Below are positions 24,393 to 33,104 of a DNA stretch of 64,000 nt, piece after piece. A program made the translations under genes and the position numbers. Origin of the DNA: Deltaproteobacteria bacterium (GTDB taxonomy: Bacteria > Myxococcota_A > UBA796 > SXON01); assembly GCA_947486185.1 (NCBI GenBank), contig CANKTH010000001.1, positions 1 through 64,000 on the forward strand, read 5' to 3'. The notes beneath the pieces were generated by a model. That model saw only the letters and a program-made list of their open reading frames with translations, made no database searches and was not told the origin of the DNA. Position 1 is the stretch's first letter, and the number at the start of each line of letters is the position of its first letter.

Positions 24393-25556
24393 ATGTTCGT
24401 CGCCCTCCTCCTGTCCTGCACGCCCGACCCCTCCGCCCCTACTGCCATCTCCCAGCCTCTACCCGAGGTCCCCCAAGAGCCGGTCGCGAGCGGCCCCCGC
24501 CTGGAGGATCTGCCCCGCGAGGGAGACCCCGGCGCCGACCGAAGCCCAGCGATCCTGTTCTTTCAGGCTGTCAAAGACGGCTGTGCCCTCGTGGCCCACC
24601 GCGCGGTCTCGGGGGCGATCCAGGGGCTCGCGGGCTTCTCCGGCGCCTGCCCGACGCGGGATGCCGGCGCCTCCGTCTCTGCCGACGGCAGCAGCGCCCT
24701 CCTCTGGGGCCAGGCTCCCGACGGCTTGTGGCAGGCTGACCTCAAGACCGGGGTGGCGACCAGCCTCCCGATCCCCCCCGAGACGACACCGTTGTGGATG
24801 GCCTACGCGCCGACGGGGGCGATCACGCTGTTCACCGCCGCAAAAGCGGCGCTGGCGACCGCGGACCGGGTCGTGTCGGTCACTATCGCGGGCAAGAGCT
24901 ACGAAGTGAAAGACGCGCCCGAACCGCCGGGAGAGCGGGTGGTGGCCGCGTGGACCCGGGAGGGAGATAGCGAGTGGCAGTTCGCGGCGATCGGAGAGGC
25001 CGACACGCCTGCTGACCGGTTCAACCGGGTGCCGGGCCAGACCCTCGCGCCGTTCAAGGACCTGAAGGAGCGCGCGACGCCCGATCGGTGGGTCTGCCCG
25101 ACCGGCGCCCGGGCCGAGGCAGGGCTCGTCCGAAGCCTCAAGGGGAAAGAGTCCAGCAAAACTGGCTTCTGGCAAGAGGTTCCTACCGACTGCCCCGCGG
25201 CGATCTGGGTCGACACCAGCGCCGCGCCGGCCTGCGCGAGCACGGCAGCGATCTGGGCGAAGGGGCAAGCCGGCTGGAGCAGCCGGGTCAGCCTCGCCGA
25301 GGGGAGCCGAACGGCACAGGTGCGGGGGCTGGGGCGGAGAACGCTGGTCATCGAAGAGAGGGGTGCGCGTGTGGTCCACTTGTGCGGAGACGAGCCCGAA
25401 CGCAAATACGAGGGGGCTTACGCTGGTTTATGGCCCGTGAGCCTCCCCCTTCCTGGCGCTACGCCGGCCGCGACGAGCCCCGCACCGGCGGCCGCGACGA
25501 GCCCCCCGTCGGGCGTCACTCCTCCTCCCAGTACCGCGCCGGCCGCCGCTCCTTGA
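24393..25556 (+). CDS. Predicted lipoprotein with WD/beta-propeller-like body, unknown
   Basis: 387 residues. The start gives a very short signal, MFVALLLSC, with a lipobox LLSC. The body is rich in short beta-like repeats (for example SADGSSALLWGQAPDGLWQAD, APTGAITLFTAAKAALAT), suggestive of a propeller or WD-like fold but with no family recognised. Four or more cysteines are present. The C-terminus is an Ala/Pro/Thr-rich low-complexity tail. Longer in-frame starts upstream lack any signal peptide and were rejected. Its 3' end overlaps the convergent GNAT-cupin gene by 41 bases. Confidence 0.75.
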   Translation: MFVALLLSCTPDPSAPTAISQPLPEVPQEPVASGPRLEDLPREGDPGADRSPAILFFQAVKDGCALVAHRAVSGAIQGLAGFSGACPTRDAGASVSADGSSALLWGQAPDGLWQADLKTGVATSLPIPPETTPLWMAYAPTGAITLFTAAKAALATADRVVSVTIAGKSYEVKDAPEPPGERVVAAWTREGDSEWQFAAIGEADTPADRFNRVPGQTLAPFKDLKERATPDRWVCPTGARAEAGLVRSLKGKESSKTGFWQEVPTDCPAAIWVDTSAAPACASTAAIWAKGQAGWSSRVSLAEGSRTAQVRGLGRRTLVIEERGARVVHLCGDEPERKYEGAYAGLWPVSLPLPGATPAATSPAPAAATSPPSGVTPPPSTAPAAAP

Positions 25557-26523
25557 CCCACTCCGAAAATGCCGGGTCTTCCGGGTAACGTACCCGATCC
25601 CCCTCGCGCCGCTCTCCGACCACGAGCAGCACGGCGTCGTGGCGCGAACGGTTGACGAAGGTGTGGGCGATGCCGCTGCCCGCCGGAAAACTGATCATGT
25701 GCCCTGGTTCAAGCTGGACTTCCTTGCCCTCCTCCCCCGGCGCCCGATAATAGAGCCGCGGGTGCCCTTCTGCCACAAGCACCAGCTCCTCCTCCAAAGA
25801 GTGTGCGTGTAAGCGGCTCAACCTCCGTCCGGGCGGTACGCGATCGCGGTAGACCCCCAGTCCCCGGGTACCGGCGGCGGCCGCAAGGTCGCGTCCCCAG
25901 CCAAAACGTTCCTGATCGAAAGGCGCCGGGTAGGTGACCTCACGCTCTGGGACCGCGCGATAATGAACGACAAAAGGCGGGAAAGGCCCGTCGGTCCTCG
26001 GTCCCGTCGGAGACCGTAACGGCGCGCCTTCGATCCAACGGCAGAGGTGGATCTCGTCGTAAAGCTCGCCGTCAACGTGGATCGCGCCAATCTCCGTGCG
26101 CTCCTCCTCAAATCCTTCGGCCGCGTAGAGCTCACGCGCCGCCGCCTGATCCGCGACGACCGACAGGCGCACACACCAGAGCCGCGGAAGAAGCTGGGCC
26201 GCGTCCCACAGAGCCCGAAGCAGCGCGCGAGCGTAGCCGCGCCGGCGCGACTCGGGCCGCACGTACATGCCCCAGATCACGGCTTTGTGGCGCACCTTCA
26301 GCCGCGTCTCACGAAAGAGGCCTCCGCTGCCGACCAGGTCCCCGCCCTCCCAAGCCCCGAGGATCAGCGAGGACTGCCGCTCGATCCGCTGCGTGAGCTC
26401 AGCGAGGTGCTCGTCCGGCTCCTCCGCCGAGGCCAGAAATGCAGTAGGCTCCTCCCGAAGCGCTCGTTGGCGTAAGGCGTGGAAGGCGGGTGCATCAGCG
26501 GGAGTCAGGGGGCGGATCGACAT
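25516..26523 (-). CDS. GNAT acetyltransferase-cupin fusion protein
   Basis: 335 residues with two domains. Residues 1-165 are a GNAT N-acetyltransferase: the acetyl-CoA loop is in VRPESRRRGYARALLRAL and the segment AARELYAAEGFEEERTEIG is typical. Residues about 195-335 are a cupin: LHAHSLEEELVLVAEGHPRL supplies the His-x-His-(x4)-Glu metal site and GSGIAHTFVN the fourth ligand. A linker of about 30 Pro/Arg-rich residues joins them. The fusion suggests that the cupin binds or converts the compound that the GNAT domain acetylates. Substrate unknown. It converges on the lipoprotein gene to its left and diverges from the hydrolase gene to its right. Confidence 0.88.
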   Translation of the reverse strand: MSIRPLTPADAPAFHALRQRALREEPTAFLASAEEPDEHLAELTQRIERQSSLILGAWEGGDLVGSGGLFRETRLKVRHKAVIWGMYVRPESRRRGYARALLRALWDAAQLLPRLWCVRLSVVADQAAARELYAAEGFEEERTEIGAIHVDGELYDEIHLCRWIEGAPLRSPTGPRTDGPFPPFVVHYRAVPEREVTYPAPFDQERFGWGRDLAAAAGTRGLGVYRDRVPPGRRLSRLHAHSLEEELVLVAEGHPRLYYRAPGEEGKEVQLEPGHMISFPAGSGIAHTFVNRSRHDAVLLVVGERREGDRVRYPEDPAFSEWVKERRPARYWEEE

Positions 26524-26607
26524 CTGCCCTGGTATCCGGAACGGGCCTGCTTGGGTCGCGCGGGCTCGGACGTGAACGCTGCGCTAACAGGAGGCGGGAG
26601 GGCGGCG

Positions 26608-27501
26608 ATGCTGCTCTGGTGCATGGTTTCGTGCGCGATCGTCGCACGTGTGGAGCAGAACCACGAGGAGCGGTTCGCCGAGGCCACGCTGGCACCACGG
26701 CTTTATTATGCTCCACCTTACAATGTGCGCTACTGGGAGGGCTCCAGGGGCTGCCCGGTGCTGCTGCTCCACGGCTTTGGCGGCCACGCCATCTGGCAGT
26801 GGGCCGATCAGGTCGAAGCCCTGGGGACGGACCACCAGCTCATCATCCCGGACCTGTTGTGGTTCGGAGGATCCTGGGCGGAGGAGCCTCGTTATGGCCT
26901 GGAGCACCAGGCCGAGGCGATGCTCGGGCTGCTCGACCACGTCGGCGCAGCGAAGGTCGATCTGGTGGGCATCTCATACGGGGGTTTTATTGCCTTCAAC
27001 CTTGCGCTTCGCCATCCAGAACGCGTGCGGAGGGTGGTGCTCGTCGACAGCCCGGGCCCGGTCTACACCCGCGAAGACGAAGCGGCGGCGATGGCGAGGT
27101 TGGGAGTCACCCGGCCCGCGGATCTGGTCGTGCCCCAACACCCCGACGGCGTGGGGCGGCTCCTGGAGCTGGCGTTCGAGCGCCCACCCCCCTCCCCAGG
27201 GTTTGTTGAGCGCCAGGTATTTGAGCTCATGTACCAGGACAAACAGGCCGAGAAGATCGCGCTCCTCGATCACCTCGCCGCCAACCGCGAGGAGGTGGTC
27301 ACGTCGGCCCGACCGCTCAGCCAGCCCACCCTGCTGGTATGGGGCGAGAATGATCAGCTTTTTCCTCTTGATGTCGCCGAACGGCTCGCACAGTGGCAAG
27401 GCGCCCGGCTCGCTATCCTCCCGGAGACCCGCCACGCGCCCAAGCTCGAGGATCCCGAAGGGTTCAACGCCGAGGTCTCCGCCTTCTTAAGGTGCGACTG
27501 A
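26608..27501 (+). CDS. Alpha/beta hydrolase
   Basis: 297 residues. The N-terminus MLLWCMVSCAIVARV looks like a short signal or anchor. The catalytic triad of the fold is visible: Ser in GISYGG (near residue 118), Asp in WGENDQLFP and His in PETRHAPKLEDP. The oxyanion-loop segment VLLLHGFGGHAIW is also standard. The ATG at 26608, preceded by GGGAGGGCGG, is preferred to an upstream in-frame GTG or ATG. Its 3' end overlaps ccmI by 15 bases in convergent orientation. Substrate cannot be read from sequence; esterases and C-C hydrolases share this pattern. Confidence 0.9.
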   Translation: MLLWCMVSCAIVARVEQNHEERFAEATLAPRLYYAPPYNVRYWEGSRGCPVLLLHGFGGHAIWQWADQVEALGTDHQLIIPDLLWFGGSWAEEPRYGLEHQAEAMLGLLDHVGAAKVDLVGISYGGFIAFNLALRHPERVRRVVLVDSPGPVYTREDEAAAMARLGVTRPADLVVPQHPDGVGRLLELAFERPPPSPGFVERQVFELMYQDKQAEKIALLDHLAANREEVVTSARPLSQPTLLVWGENDQLFPLDVAERLAQWQGARLAILPETRHAPKLEDPEGFNAEVSAFLRCD

Positions 27502-28764
27502 GCCGAGCCGCAGCTCCACGTCCTTCGCGCCTACCTCAACCGTGAGCCTGGCCTCGAGCTCACCTTCACCCCGGGTCATCGCGTTGCCGTCCTGGTCCAC
27601 CCGCGCGCTCAGGGTCACCCGGCCGCTGAGGGTGCCCCCCATCGGCGAATCTTCCGGGCCGAGGTCAAACGCCAGGGGAAAGCTGCTGATCGGAAGGCGC
27701 TCCACCGCCACCGGCGGCCCGCGCTCCACGCCTTCTGGTCGCGCGAGGATGAACAGCGTGTCGGTCGCGCGCACTCGGGAAGCTAGGGCCTCATCCAGCA
27801 CCACCCGCCCCATGATCCGGCCCGCAGCGTCATCCTGCCCGGAGGGGGGCACGGAGGCCTCGCCAACCACGGCGGGACTCGACGCTGGCGCACCGGCGCC
27901 GCCCGCCGCGATCTGCGCCTCCAACGCGGCGATCGCCGGCCGCACCACCGACGCCTGCGCCGGATCGATAGTGAGGAGCTTGTTCCACAGCTCCACCGCC
28001 CGCTCAGGCTGTCCCTGCTCACGGTAGACGGCGCCTCGATAGCCCAGGGCCTCCACAAAACCGGGCTCGACCGCCAGGACCTTGTCCAGCACCTGCGCAG
28101 CGACGTCCATGTGGCCCGAGGCCATCAAGACCACTGCTTGATGGGTCCGGGCCTCACTGTCCTGAGGCGCGACCTTGGTCACGGCCTCGGCCAGCGCCCA
28201 GGCATCCATCACGCGGTCAGCGAGGATATAGAGATGGGAAAGACGGTTTTTCGCCTCCAGGTTGCTGTCGTCCGCCGCGACCGCCGCCTCGAGCTGAACG
28301 ATGGACTCCGCGACCGTGCCACCTGCCGTCGCTGCCGAGCTCGCCGCGACGGGCGCGGTGTCCAACGCAGGCAGGCCCGTCGCAATCGCCGCGATCGCGG
28401 CCACCACAGCACCACCCAGCAGGGCACCCGTGAGCCGCGGATAACGCTCTGAAAAGCTTGGCAATCTCTCCGTCGCTGGCGCGAGGTGGACCGCGTCGAG
28501 CTGATCAAGGTCGCGGAGCACCCGCGCGGCCTCGCGCTCCAGGCGATCGTGCTCCTCATCGTAGAGATCCACCGACATGCGCGCGCGTTCGGCGGGCAGG
28601 TCACGCAGGGCGTCGTACAAGATCGTGCGGCGTTTTACCAGGTCTTCCCTGGAGGCGGCGCGCGGGTCCGGCAAGGTGTTGTGACCGCCCACCCCCCAGA
28701 GCAGGCCCAGCCCCAGGAGCGCGGAGGCGCCGGCCAGCGCGGCAGGAATCGTCCAGTCAGTCAC
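27487..28764 (-). CDS. ccmI: Cytochrome c maturation protein CcmI
   Basis: 425 residues. Two membrane helices (about 7-24 and 115-135) flank a cytoplasmic coiled loop with YDALRDLPAERARMSVDLYDEEHDRLEREA, typical of CcmI/CycH. Residues about 165-290 are tetratricopeptide repeats (for example KNRLSHLYILADRVMDAWALAEAV), which bind apocytochrome c in the periplasm. A beta-rich C-terminal domain follows. The start overlaps ccmH by eight bases. Final gene of the ccm operon; it presents apocytochromes to the CcmF/H heme lyase. Confidence 0.93.
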   Translation of the reverse strand: MTDWTIPAALAGASALLGLGLLWGVGGHNTLPDPRAASREDLVKRRTILYDALRDLPAERARMSVDLYDEEHDRLEREAARVLRDLDQLDAVHLAPATERLPSFSERYPRLTGALLGGAVVAAIAAIATGLPALDTAPVAASSAATAGGTVAESIVQLEAAVAADDSNLEAKNRLSHLYILADRVMDAWALAEAVTKVAPQDSEARTHQAVVLMASGHMDVAAQVLDKVLAVEPGFVEALGYRGAVYREQGQPERAVELWNKLLTIDPAQASVVRPAIAALEAQIAAGGAGAPASSPAVVGEASVPPSGQDDAAGRIMGRVVLDEALASRVRATDTLFILARPEGVERGPPVAVERLPISSFPLAFDLGPEDSPMGGTLSGRVTLSARVDQDGNAMTRGEGELEARLTVEVGAKDVELRLGSVAP

Positions 28765-29353
28765 GTAGTAGCTCCGTTTCAGCGCGAACGCGGGCGAGAT
28801 AAGGATCCAGCTCAGGGTCAGCCGCCGGCGGCGACGGCACCCGTCGGTTCCGGAGCTGGCTCAGCAACAGTCCGCCCCCGAGCAGCCCGAACGCGATCGG
28901 AAGGAGCCAAACCAAAAGGCCAAAGCCCTCTTTCTTGGGATCGAGCCGAATGAACTCGCCATAGGACGCCTCGAAGTAGTCGAGGATCTGGTCGGCGTCG
29001 TAGCCAAGGGCGGCCAGAACGCGGACCTCGTTACGCATCGCCACCGCGGCGTCGGCCGGCGAATCGGCCACGGGCAGGCCCTGACAGACCGGGCAACGCA
29101 GGCGCCCGGCGGCCTCACGAACCATCACCTCCAAGGCCTCACCTTCGCGTGGGGCGCCCGCCGGTGGGCCCACCACCGCGCTGGGATCCGGCCCGGTGAG
29201 GCCCCCCGCTGCCGCTGCTGGCGCGCCGGTGAGGCCGTCCGCGGGCGGCGCGTCGGCGGAAGGGGCAGGGGCAAGCTCGACGGTCGCAGACGAGACCGGT
29301 GCTGGGGCCGGCTCGGGCGTAGAGGCAAACGCCGCAGCGAGGAGGAGCATCAT
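28757..29353 (-). CDS. ccmH: Cytochrome c maturation protein CcmH
   Basis: 198 residues. A signal peptide (MMLLLAAAFA) and an unusual 70-residue Ala/Pro/Gly-rich segment precede the CcmH domain. The redox motif LRCPVCQGLPVADS is intact near residue 93 and is followed by the three-helix bundle (SPADAAVAMRNEVRVLAALG, ILDYFEASYGEFIRLDP) and one membrane helix near residues 150-170. CcmH reduces the apocytochrome thiols for heme ligation. The start overlaps ccmG (ATGA); a longer upstream reading is a shadow. Confidence 0.95.
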   Translation of the reverse strand: MMLLLAAAFASTPEPAPAPVSSATVELAPAPSADAPPADGLTGAPAAAAGGLTGPDPSAVVGPPAGAPREGEALEVMVREAAGRLRCPVCQGLPVADSPADAAVAMRNEVRVLAALGYDADQILDYFEASYGEFIRLDPKKEGFGLLVWLLPIAFGLLGGGLLLSQLRNRRVPSPPAADPELDPYLARVRAETELLRD

Positions 29354-29877
29354 CCTGGGGCTCCCACCAGCTTCTCCATCCGGGTGAGGACGCCGGCGAG
29401 GTTGAGGGGACCGGTGTACTTTTCGACGATGACGCCCGACGCATCGATAAAATAAGTCTCGGGTACGCCGTACACGCCGTACCCGATGGCGGCGCGTGTG
29501 CCCGGATCGAGGAGGTTGGGGTAGGCGCTGCCCCGGCGCGCGAGCCACACACGGATGTTTTCGGCGGAATCGTTGTAAATCACCCCGTACATCGCGACCT
29601 TGTCGCCAAAGGTCCGCGCCGCCTGGAGCAGCGCCGCGTGCTCCTGCTGGCAGGGCACACACCAGGTCGCCCAGAAGTTGAGCACCACGGGGCGACCGCG
29701 CAGCGTCGAGAGCCGGACGATCTCGCCCGAGTCCAGGGTCTCCAGCGCAAAATCGGGCGCCGGCCGCCCCTCCAAGGGGGACGCGATCGCCTTGGGGTCA
29801 AACTCGAAGCCACGCGCCAGGAAGTAGACCAGCGGGGCGGTGAGGAGGAGGCCCACACCCAGGTACTTCCAGTTCAT
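29350..29877 (-). CDS. ccmG: Thiol:disulfide interchange protein CcmG (DsbE)
   Basis: 175 residues. An N-terminal anchor helix (about 5-22) leads to a periplasmic thioredoxin fold with active site FWATWCVPCQQEH near residue 72. The CcmG fingerprint GVYGVPETYFIDASG (cis-Pro region) is present. It passes electrons to CcmH or apocytochrome c. Start ATG 29877 overlaps the ccmF stop (ATGA). Confidence 0.96.
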   Translation of the reverse strand: MNWKYLGVGLLLTAPLVYFLARGFEFDPKAIASPLEGRPAPDFALETLDSGEIVRLSTLRGRPVVLNFWATWCVPCQQEHAALLQAARTFGDKVAMYGVIYNDSAENIRVWLARRGSAYPNLLDPGTRAAIGYGVYGVPETYFIDASGVIVEKYTGPLNLAGVLTRMEKLVGAPG

Positions 29878-31853
29878 GAGGCGACCACGCGGGCCCCCTC
29901 GGGGAGCGCCGCCGCGGCGGCCTGACGACGAGGCCAGGCCAACACCAGCGATCCGAGGGCCACCACTCCGGCCCCGATCCACAACCAGGCCATCATCGGC
30001 GTACGAAAGGCGTGAATCCCGACCTTGTCTCCGTCCATGTTGAGCACGGACAGGTACAGATCGTGGGTGAAGAAGCTCTGGACCGCGGGCGTGCCGATCG
30101 GGTTCATCGCTCCGTAACGATTGAGCGCGGGGTCAAGGCTGAAGCTGCCGCCCGGTCCGGACACGCTCACCTCCGCGATCTCGCGCGTACGGTGGGCCTC
30201 GGTCTCGGTGCGGGTACCCGAGAGCGTCAACGTGTACTCCTCAAACCTCTGCTCCGTGCCCGGACTGAGCATCAGCTCGGCGTCCACCCGGTAGGAGGAG
30301 GACAAGGCGATGGACACGATCATGAGGATGATGCCCAGGTGCACGACGTGGGCACCGTTCCGCCGGCGGTTCCGAGACCAGGCGTTCAGAAAAGCATTCA
30401 CCAGACTCTCTTTCTGCTCCCGGATGCGGTCTGCGACGGGTGAGAGGATCTCCCGCAAGCTCACCACGGCCGCAAAGAGAGCGCACATCACCGAGAGGAG
30501 CGGCCAGGGCTCCTGTACGCCCAGCACGAAGGCCAGCCCGCTCCCGAGGAGCGCGATGCCCAGCGGCGGCAGCACCTGAGCGCGTACCCGCTCGGCGGTG
30601 GCTTGCCCCCACGGGAGCGCAGGTCCGACGCCCATCAAGAACAGGATCGCCACCCCGATCGGCACGGCCATCCGGTTGAAATAAGGCTCGCCGACCGAGA
30701 GCTTGGTGCCGCGTACCGCCTCGGTGATCAACGGGAAGGTGGTACCGACGAGCACCATGAAGGTAAATGCGACAAAGAGTAGGTTGTTCAGGAGAAATGC
30801 GCTCTCACGGCTGACCAGGGCCCGCACCGCGCCCTCGCCCTCCAACCGGTCCACCCGCGTCGCCAGTAGCCCGACACAGCCAAACAGGCAGACCGCGATG
30901 AACACCAGGAACACCGGCCCGATATCGGACTCGCTGAAGGCGTGGACGGAGTTGAATACGCCGCTCCGCGTCATGAAGGTGCCAAGCAGCGTCAGCAGGA
31001 AGGTGACCAACACCAGGGTCAAGGTCCAACCTTTCATCGACTCGCGACGCGCCGGCAGCATCGCCGCGTGCAGGGCCGCGGTCGCGGTCAACCACGGCAA
31101 GAACGAGGCGTTCTCTACCGGGTCCCAGGCCCAATAACCGCCCCAGCCCAACACCTCGTAGGCCCACCAGCCACCCAGGACGATACCTACGCTCAAGAAC
31201 GACCATGGCACGAGCAGCCAGAAGCGTAAGGGCGCCGCCTGCGCCGGCCCGAACGCACCCCGCCAGAGCGCCCCGACCGCCAGCCCGAAGGGGATGGTCA
31301 TGCCCACAAACCCCAGGTACAAGGTAGGTGGATGCACGATCATCAGGATGTGATTCTGAAGCAGCGGGTTGGGTCCCGGGCCGTCCACCGGGATCGGGAT
31401 AGGAGCGGGGGTGAAGGGATTGGCCGGCCCGATGAGGAGCATCGAGAAAAAGCTCGCCACCACCAGAAACACCCCGGTGGCCATCGGCATCACCTCTGCC
31501 TGGGTCTCGCCCTCCCGCCAGAGCGCCGCCGCGATGTAGATGCCGAGGACGCCGCCCCAGAACAGGATCGAGCCCTCCAACGAGGACCACAGGCTCACCA
31601 GCGTGATGTGGAGTGGGGTAGCGAGGCTGCCGACCTGGGCCACGTAGGGCACCGAGAAGTCATGGTTGACCAACGCCGCGATCATGACCAGCACGGCGGC
31701 GTTGATCAGCGCGGCGTAGGTGAACGCGAGCCTCCGGGCCAGCCGCCACGCCGGCACGCTCCGCCGCACGCCGGCGCCGATGCCCACCACCGCTCCCGCT
31801 CCGGCCGCGACCAGGGACGCAAGCACGAGCCCGTATCCAAGCTGACCCATCAT
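29874..31853 (-). CDS. ccmF: Heme lyase subunit CcmF
   Basis: 659 residues with about fifteen helices, the usual size. The periplasmic Trp-rich WWD domain is GWGGYWAWDPVENASFLPWL near residue 235, where heme is held for transfer. Conserved His-containing loops (HITLVSLWSSLEGS, MIVHPPTLYLGF) flank it. CcmF with CcmH and CcmI ligates heme to CXXCH of apocytochromes. The start overlaps the ccmE stop; MMG gives two possible ATG codons. Confidence 0.97.
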   Translation of the reverse strand: MMGQLGYGLVLASLVAAGAGAVVGIGAGVRRSVPAWRLARRLAFTYAALINAAVLVMIAALVNHDFSVPYVAQVGSLATPLHITLVSLWSSLEGSILFWGGVLGIYIAAALWREGETQAEVMPMATGVFLVVASFFSMLLIGPANPFTPAPIPIPVDGPGPNPLLQNHILMIVHPPTLYLGFVGMTIPFGLAVGALWRGAFGPAQAAPLRFWLLVPWSFLSVGIVLGGWWAYEVLGWGGYWAWDPVENASFLPWLTATAALHAAMLPARRESMKGWTLTLVLVTFLLTLLGTFMTRSGVFNSVHAFSESDIGPVFLVFIAVCLFGCVGLLATRVDRLEGEGAVRALVSRESAFLLNNLLFVAFTFMVLVGTTFPLITEAVRGTKLSVGEPYFNRMAVPIGVAILFLMGVGPALPWGQATAERVRAQVLPPLGIALLGSGLAFVLGVQEPWPLLSVMCALFAAVVSLREILSPVADRIREQKESLVNAFLNAWSRNRRRNGAHVVHLGIILMIVSIALSSSYRVDAELMLSPGTEQRFEEYTLTLSGTRTETEAHRTREIAEVSVSGPGGSFSLDPALNRYGAMNPIGTPAVQSFFTHDLYLSVLNMDGDKVGIHAFRTPMMAWLWIGAGVVALGSLVLAWPRRQAAAAALPEGARVVAS

Positions 31854-32302
31854 GGTTTGGCTTCTGTAGTATCAGCCGCCAAGGTGCCAAACATCTGCTC
31901 GACACCCATCTCTTCGCCGGTGCCCGGGGCCCGGTACTGGTTGTCGTGTTTGACCAGGAGCCGCTCGGAGCGGAACACCCCATCGCGGTCGTAGGTGCCC
32001 TCAACCACGACGCCGATGCCCTCTCGGAACATCGCCGGTGGGATCGCCGAGGTTGCTACGGTCACCGACGTCGTCCCGTCAGTGACCTTGAACCGGAGGT
32101 TGGAGCCATCCTGTTGGACCGTACCCGGCGCGACCAGCCCGCCGAGCCGGATGCTCGCGCCGTAGGCCTTGTCCCCCGCAGCGAAGAGCTCGGCGGGGCT
32201 CCAGTAGTAGACGATGTTTTCGCCGAGGCTGCCGAACGCGATGAAGCTGAGCGCCGCGCCCGCCACCACCAGCGCCGCGACTGCGTAGGTCTTCCGGTTC
32301 AT
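31850..32302 (-). CDS. ccmE: Heme chaperone CcmE
   Basis: 150 residues. One N-terminal membrane helix (about 6-26), then a periplasmic OB-fold. The covalent heme-binding motif His-x3-Tyr is present in LLVKHDNQYRAP near residue 122, so it is the classic His-type CcmE rather than the Cys variant. It carries heme from CcmABCD to CcmF. AAGGAGGG is placed just before the ATG, and the start overlaps the ccmD stop (ATGA). Confidence 0.96.
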   Translation of the reverse strand: MNRKTYAVAALVVAGAALSFIAFGSLGENIVYYWSPAELFAAGDKAYGASIRLGGLVAPGTVQQDGSNLRFKVTDGTTSVTVATSAIPPAMFREGIGVVVEGTYDRDGVFRSERLLVKHDNQYRAPGTGEEMGVEQMFGTLAADTTEAKP

Positions 32303-32439
32303 GGTCCCTCCTTCCGAAATGCCGCCTTGGCGCGGCTCAACTGCAATCCGACATAGAGCGCGTAGCCGATGAGGCCAGCGGCCGAGAAGCTCCACGCGTA
32401 GGTCACATACTCCCAACCATCCTGGATCACGCCGCTCAT
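32299..32439 (-). CDS. ccmD: Heme exporter small subunit CcmD
   Basis: 46 residues with one membrane helix (about 14-33, SFSAAGLIGYALYVGLQL) and a basic C-terminus (SRAKAAFRKEG). The size, topology and place between ccmC and ccmE identify CcmD, which helps release holo-CcmE from CcmC. The ATG at 32439 overlaps the ccmC stop; an upstream in-frame start at 32487 would lie wholly inside ccmC and lacks support. Confidence 0.88.
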   Translation of the reverse strand: MSGVIQDGWEYVTYAWSFSAAGLIGYALYVGLQLSRAKAAFRKEGP

Positions 32440-33104
32440 GCCGGCACCTCCGCATCCGCCGCGCGTGAGATTCGAAGCCAACGCCATGTGCGGACCACGA
32501 GCCAGATCGCGAAAAAGAGATAGGCAAAGCTATTGAGTCGCAGCCCCAGCACCATGTCGCTGTCTACCGTGCTCGGCGAAGACTGCATCTGGTGGAGCGA
32601 GCGCCACCAACGTACAGAGAAGTACACGATAGGCACGTCGACGTAGGCGATGATGCTGGCCACCGCCGCCCACGTGGCCCTTTGTTGAGGGTCATCCACA
32701 AAACTTCGGAGGGCCATCACCGCGGCGAACGCGATCATCATCACTGCGACGCTGGTGAGCCGGGGGTCCCAGTCCCACCACACACCCCAGGTGGGGCGGG
32801 CCCACAGCATGCCGGTGCCCAGGAGGAGCGTCCCAAAAAAGAGGCCAGTCCGGGTGCTCGCCTCCGCCAACCAGTCCCAGCCCCAGAGCCCTTTCCACAA
32901 CCATCCTACCGAAGCCACGACCGCCGCTGTGAAGCATAGGAGCGTCATCCACGCCGCGGGCACGTGTACGTAGAGGATCCGCATCACGTCGCCCATGAAC
33001 CGGTCGGGCGCCGACCAGAACAGGCCTTGTAGCACCCCGATGCCGAATAACGCCAGACCGACCGCCCCGAACAGGTGCTCCCATGAAGCGCGCAACGCCA
33101 CCAT
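32436..33104 (-). CDS. ccmC: Heme transfer protein CcmC
   Basis: 222 residues, six helices. The WWD motif is in TWGVWWDWDPRLTS near residue 108, and the flanking His in YVHVPAAWM near residue 45 is the first heme ligand; YVDVPIVYFSVRWWRSLH holds the second. CcmC attaches heme to CcmE. The ATG at 33104 overlaps the ccmB stop by one base (TGATG). Confidence 0.96.
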   Translation of the reverse strand: MVALRASWEHLFGAVGLALFGIGVLQGLFWSAPDRFMGDVMRILYVHVPAAWMTLLCFTAAVVASVGWLWKGLWGWDWLAEASTRTGLFFGTLLLGTGMLWARPTWGVWWDWDPRLTSVAVMMIAFAAVMALRSFVDDPQQRATWAAVASIIAYVDVPIVYFSVRWWRSLHQMQSSPSTVDSDMVLGLRLNSFAYLFFAIWLVVRTWRWLRISRAADAEVPA

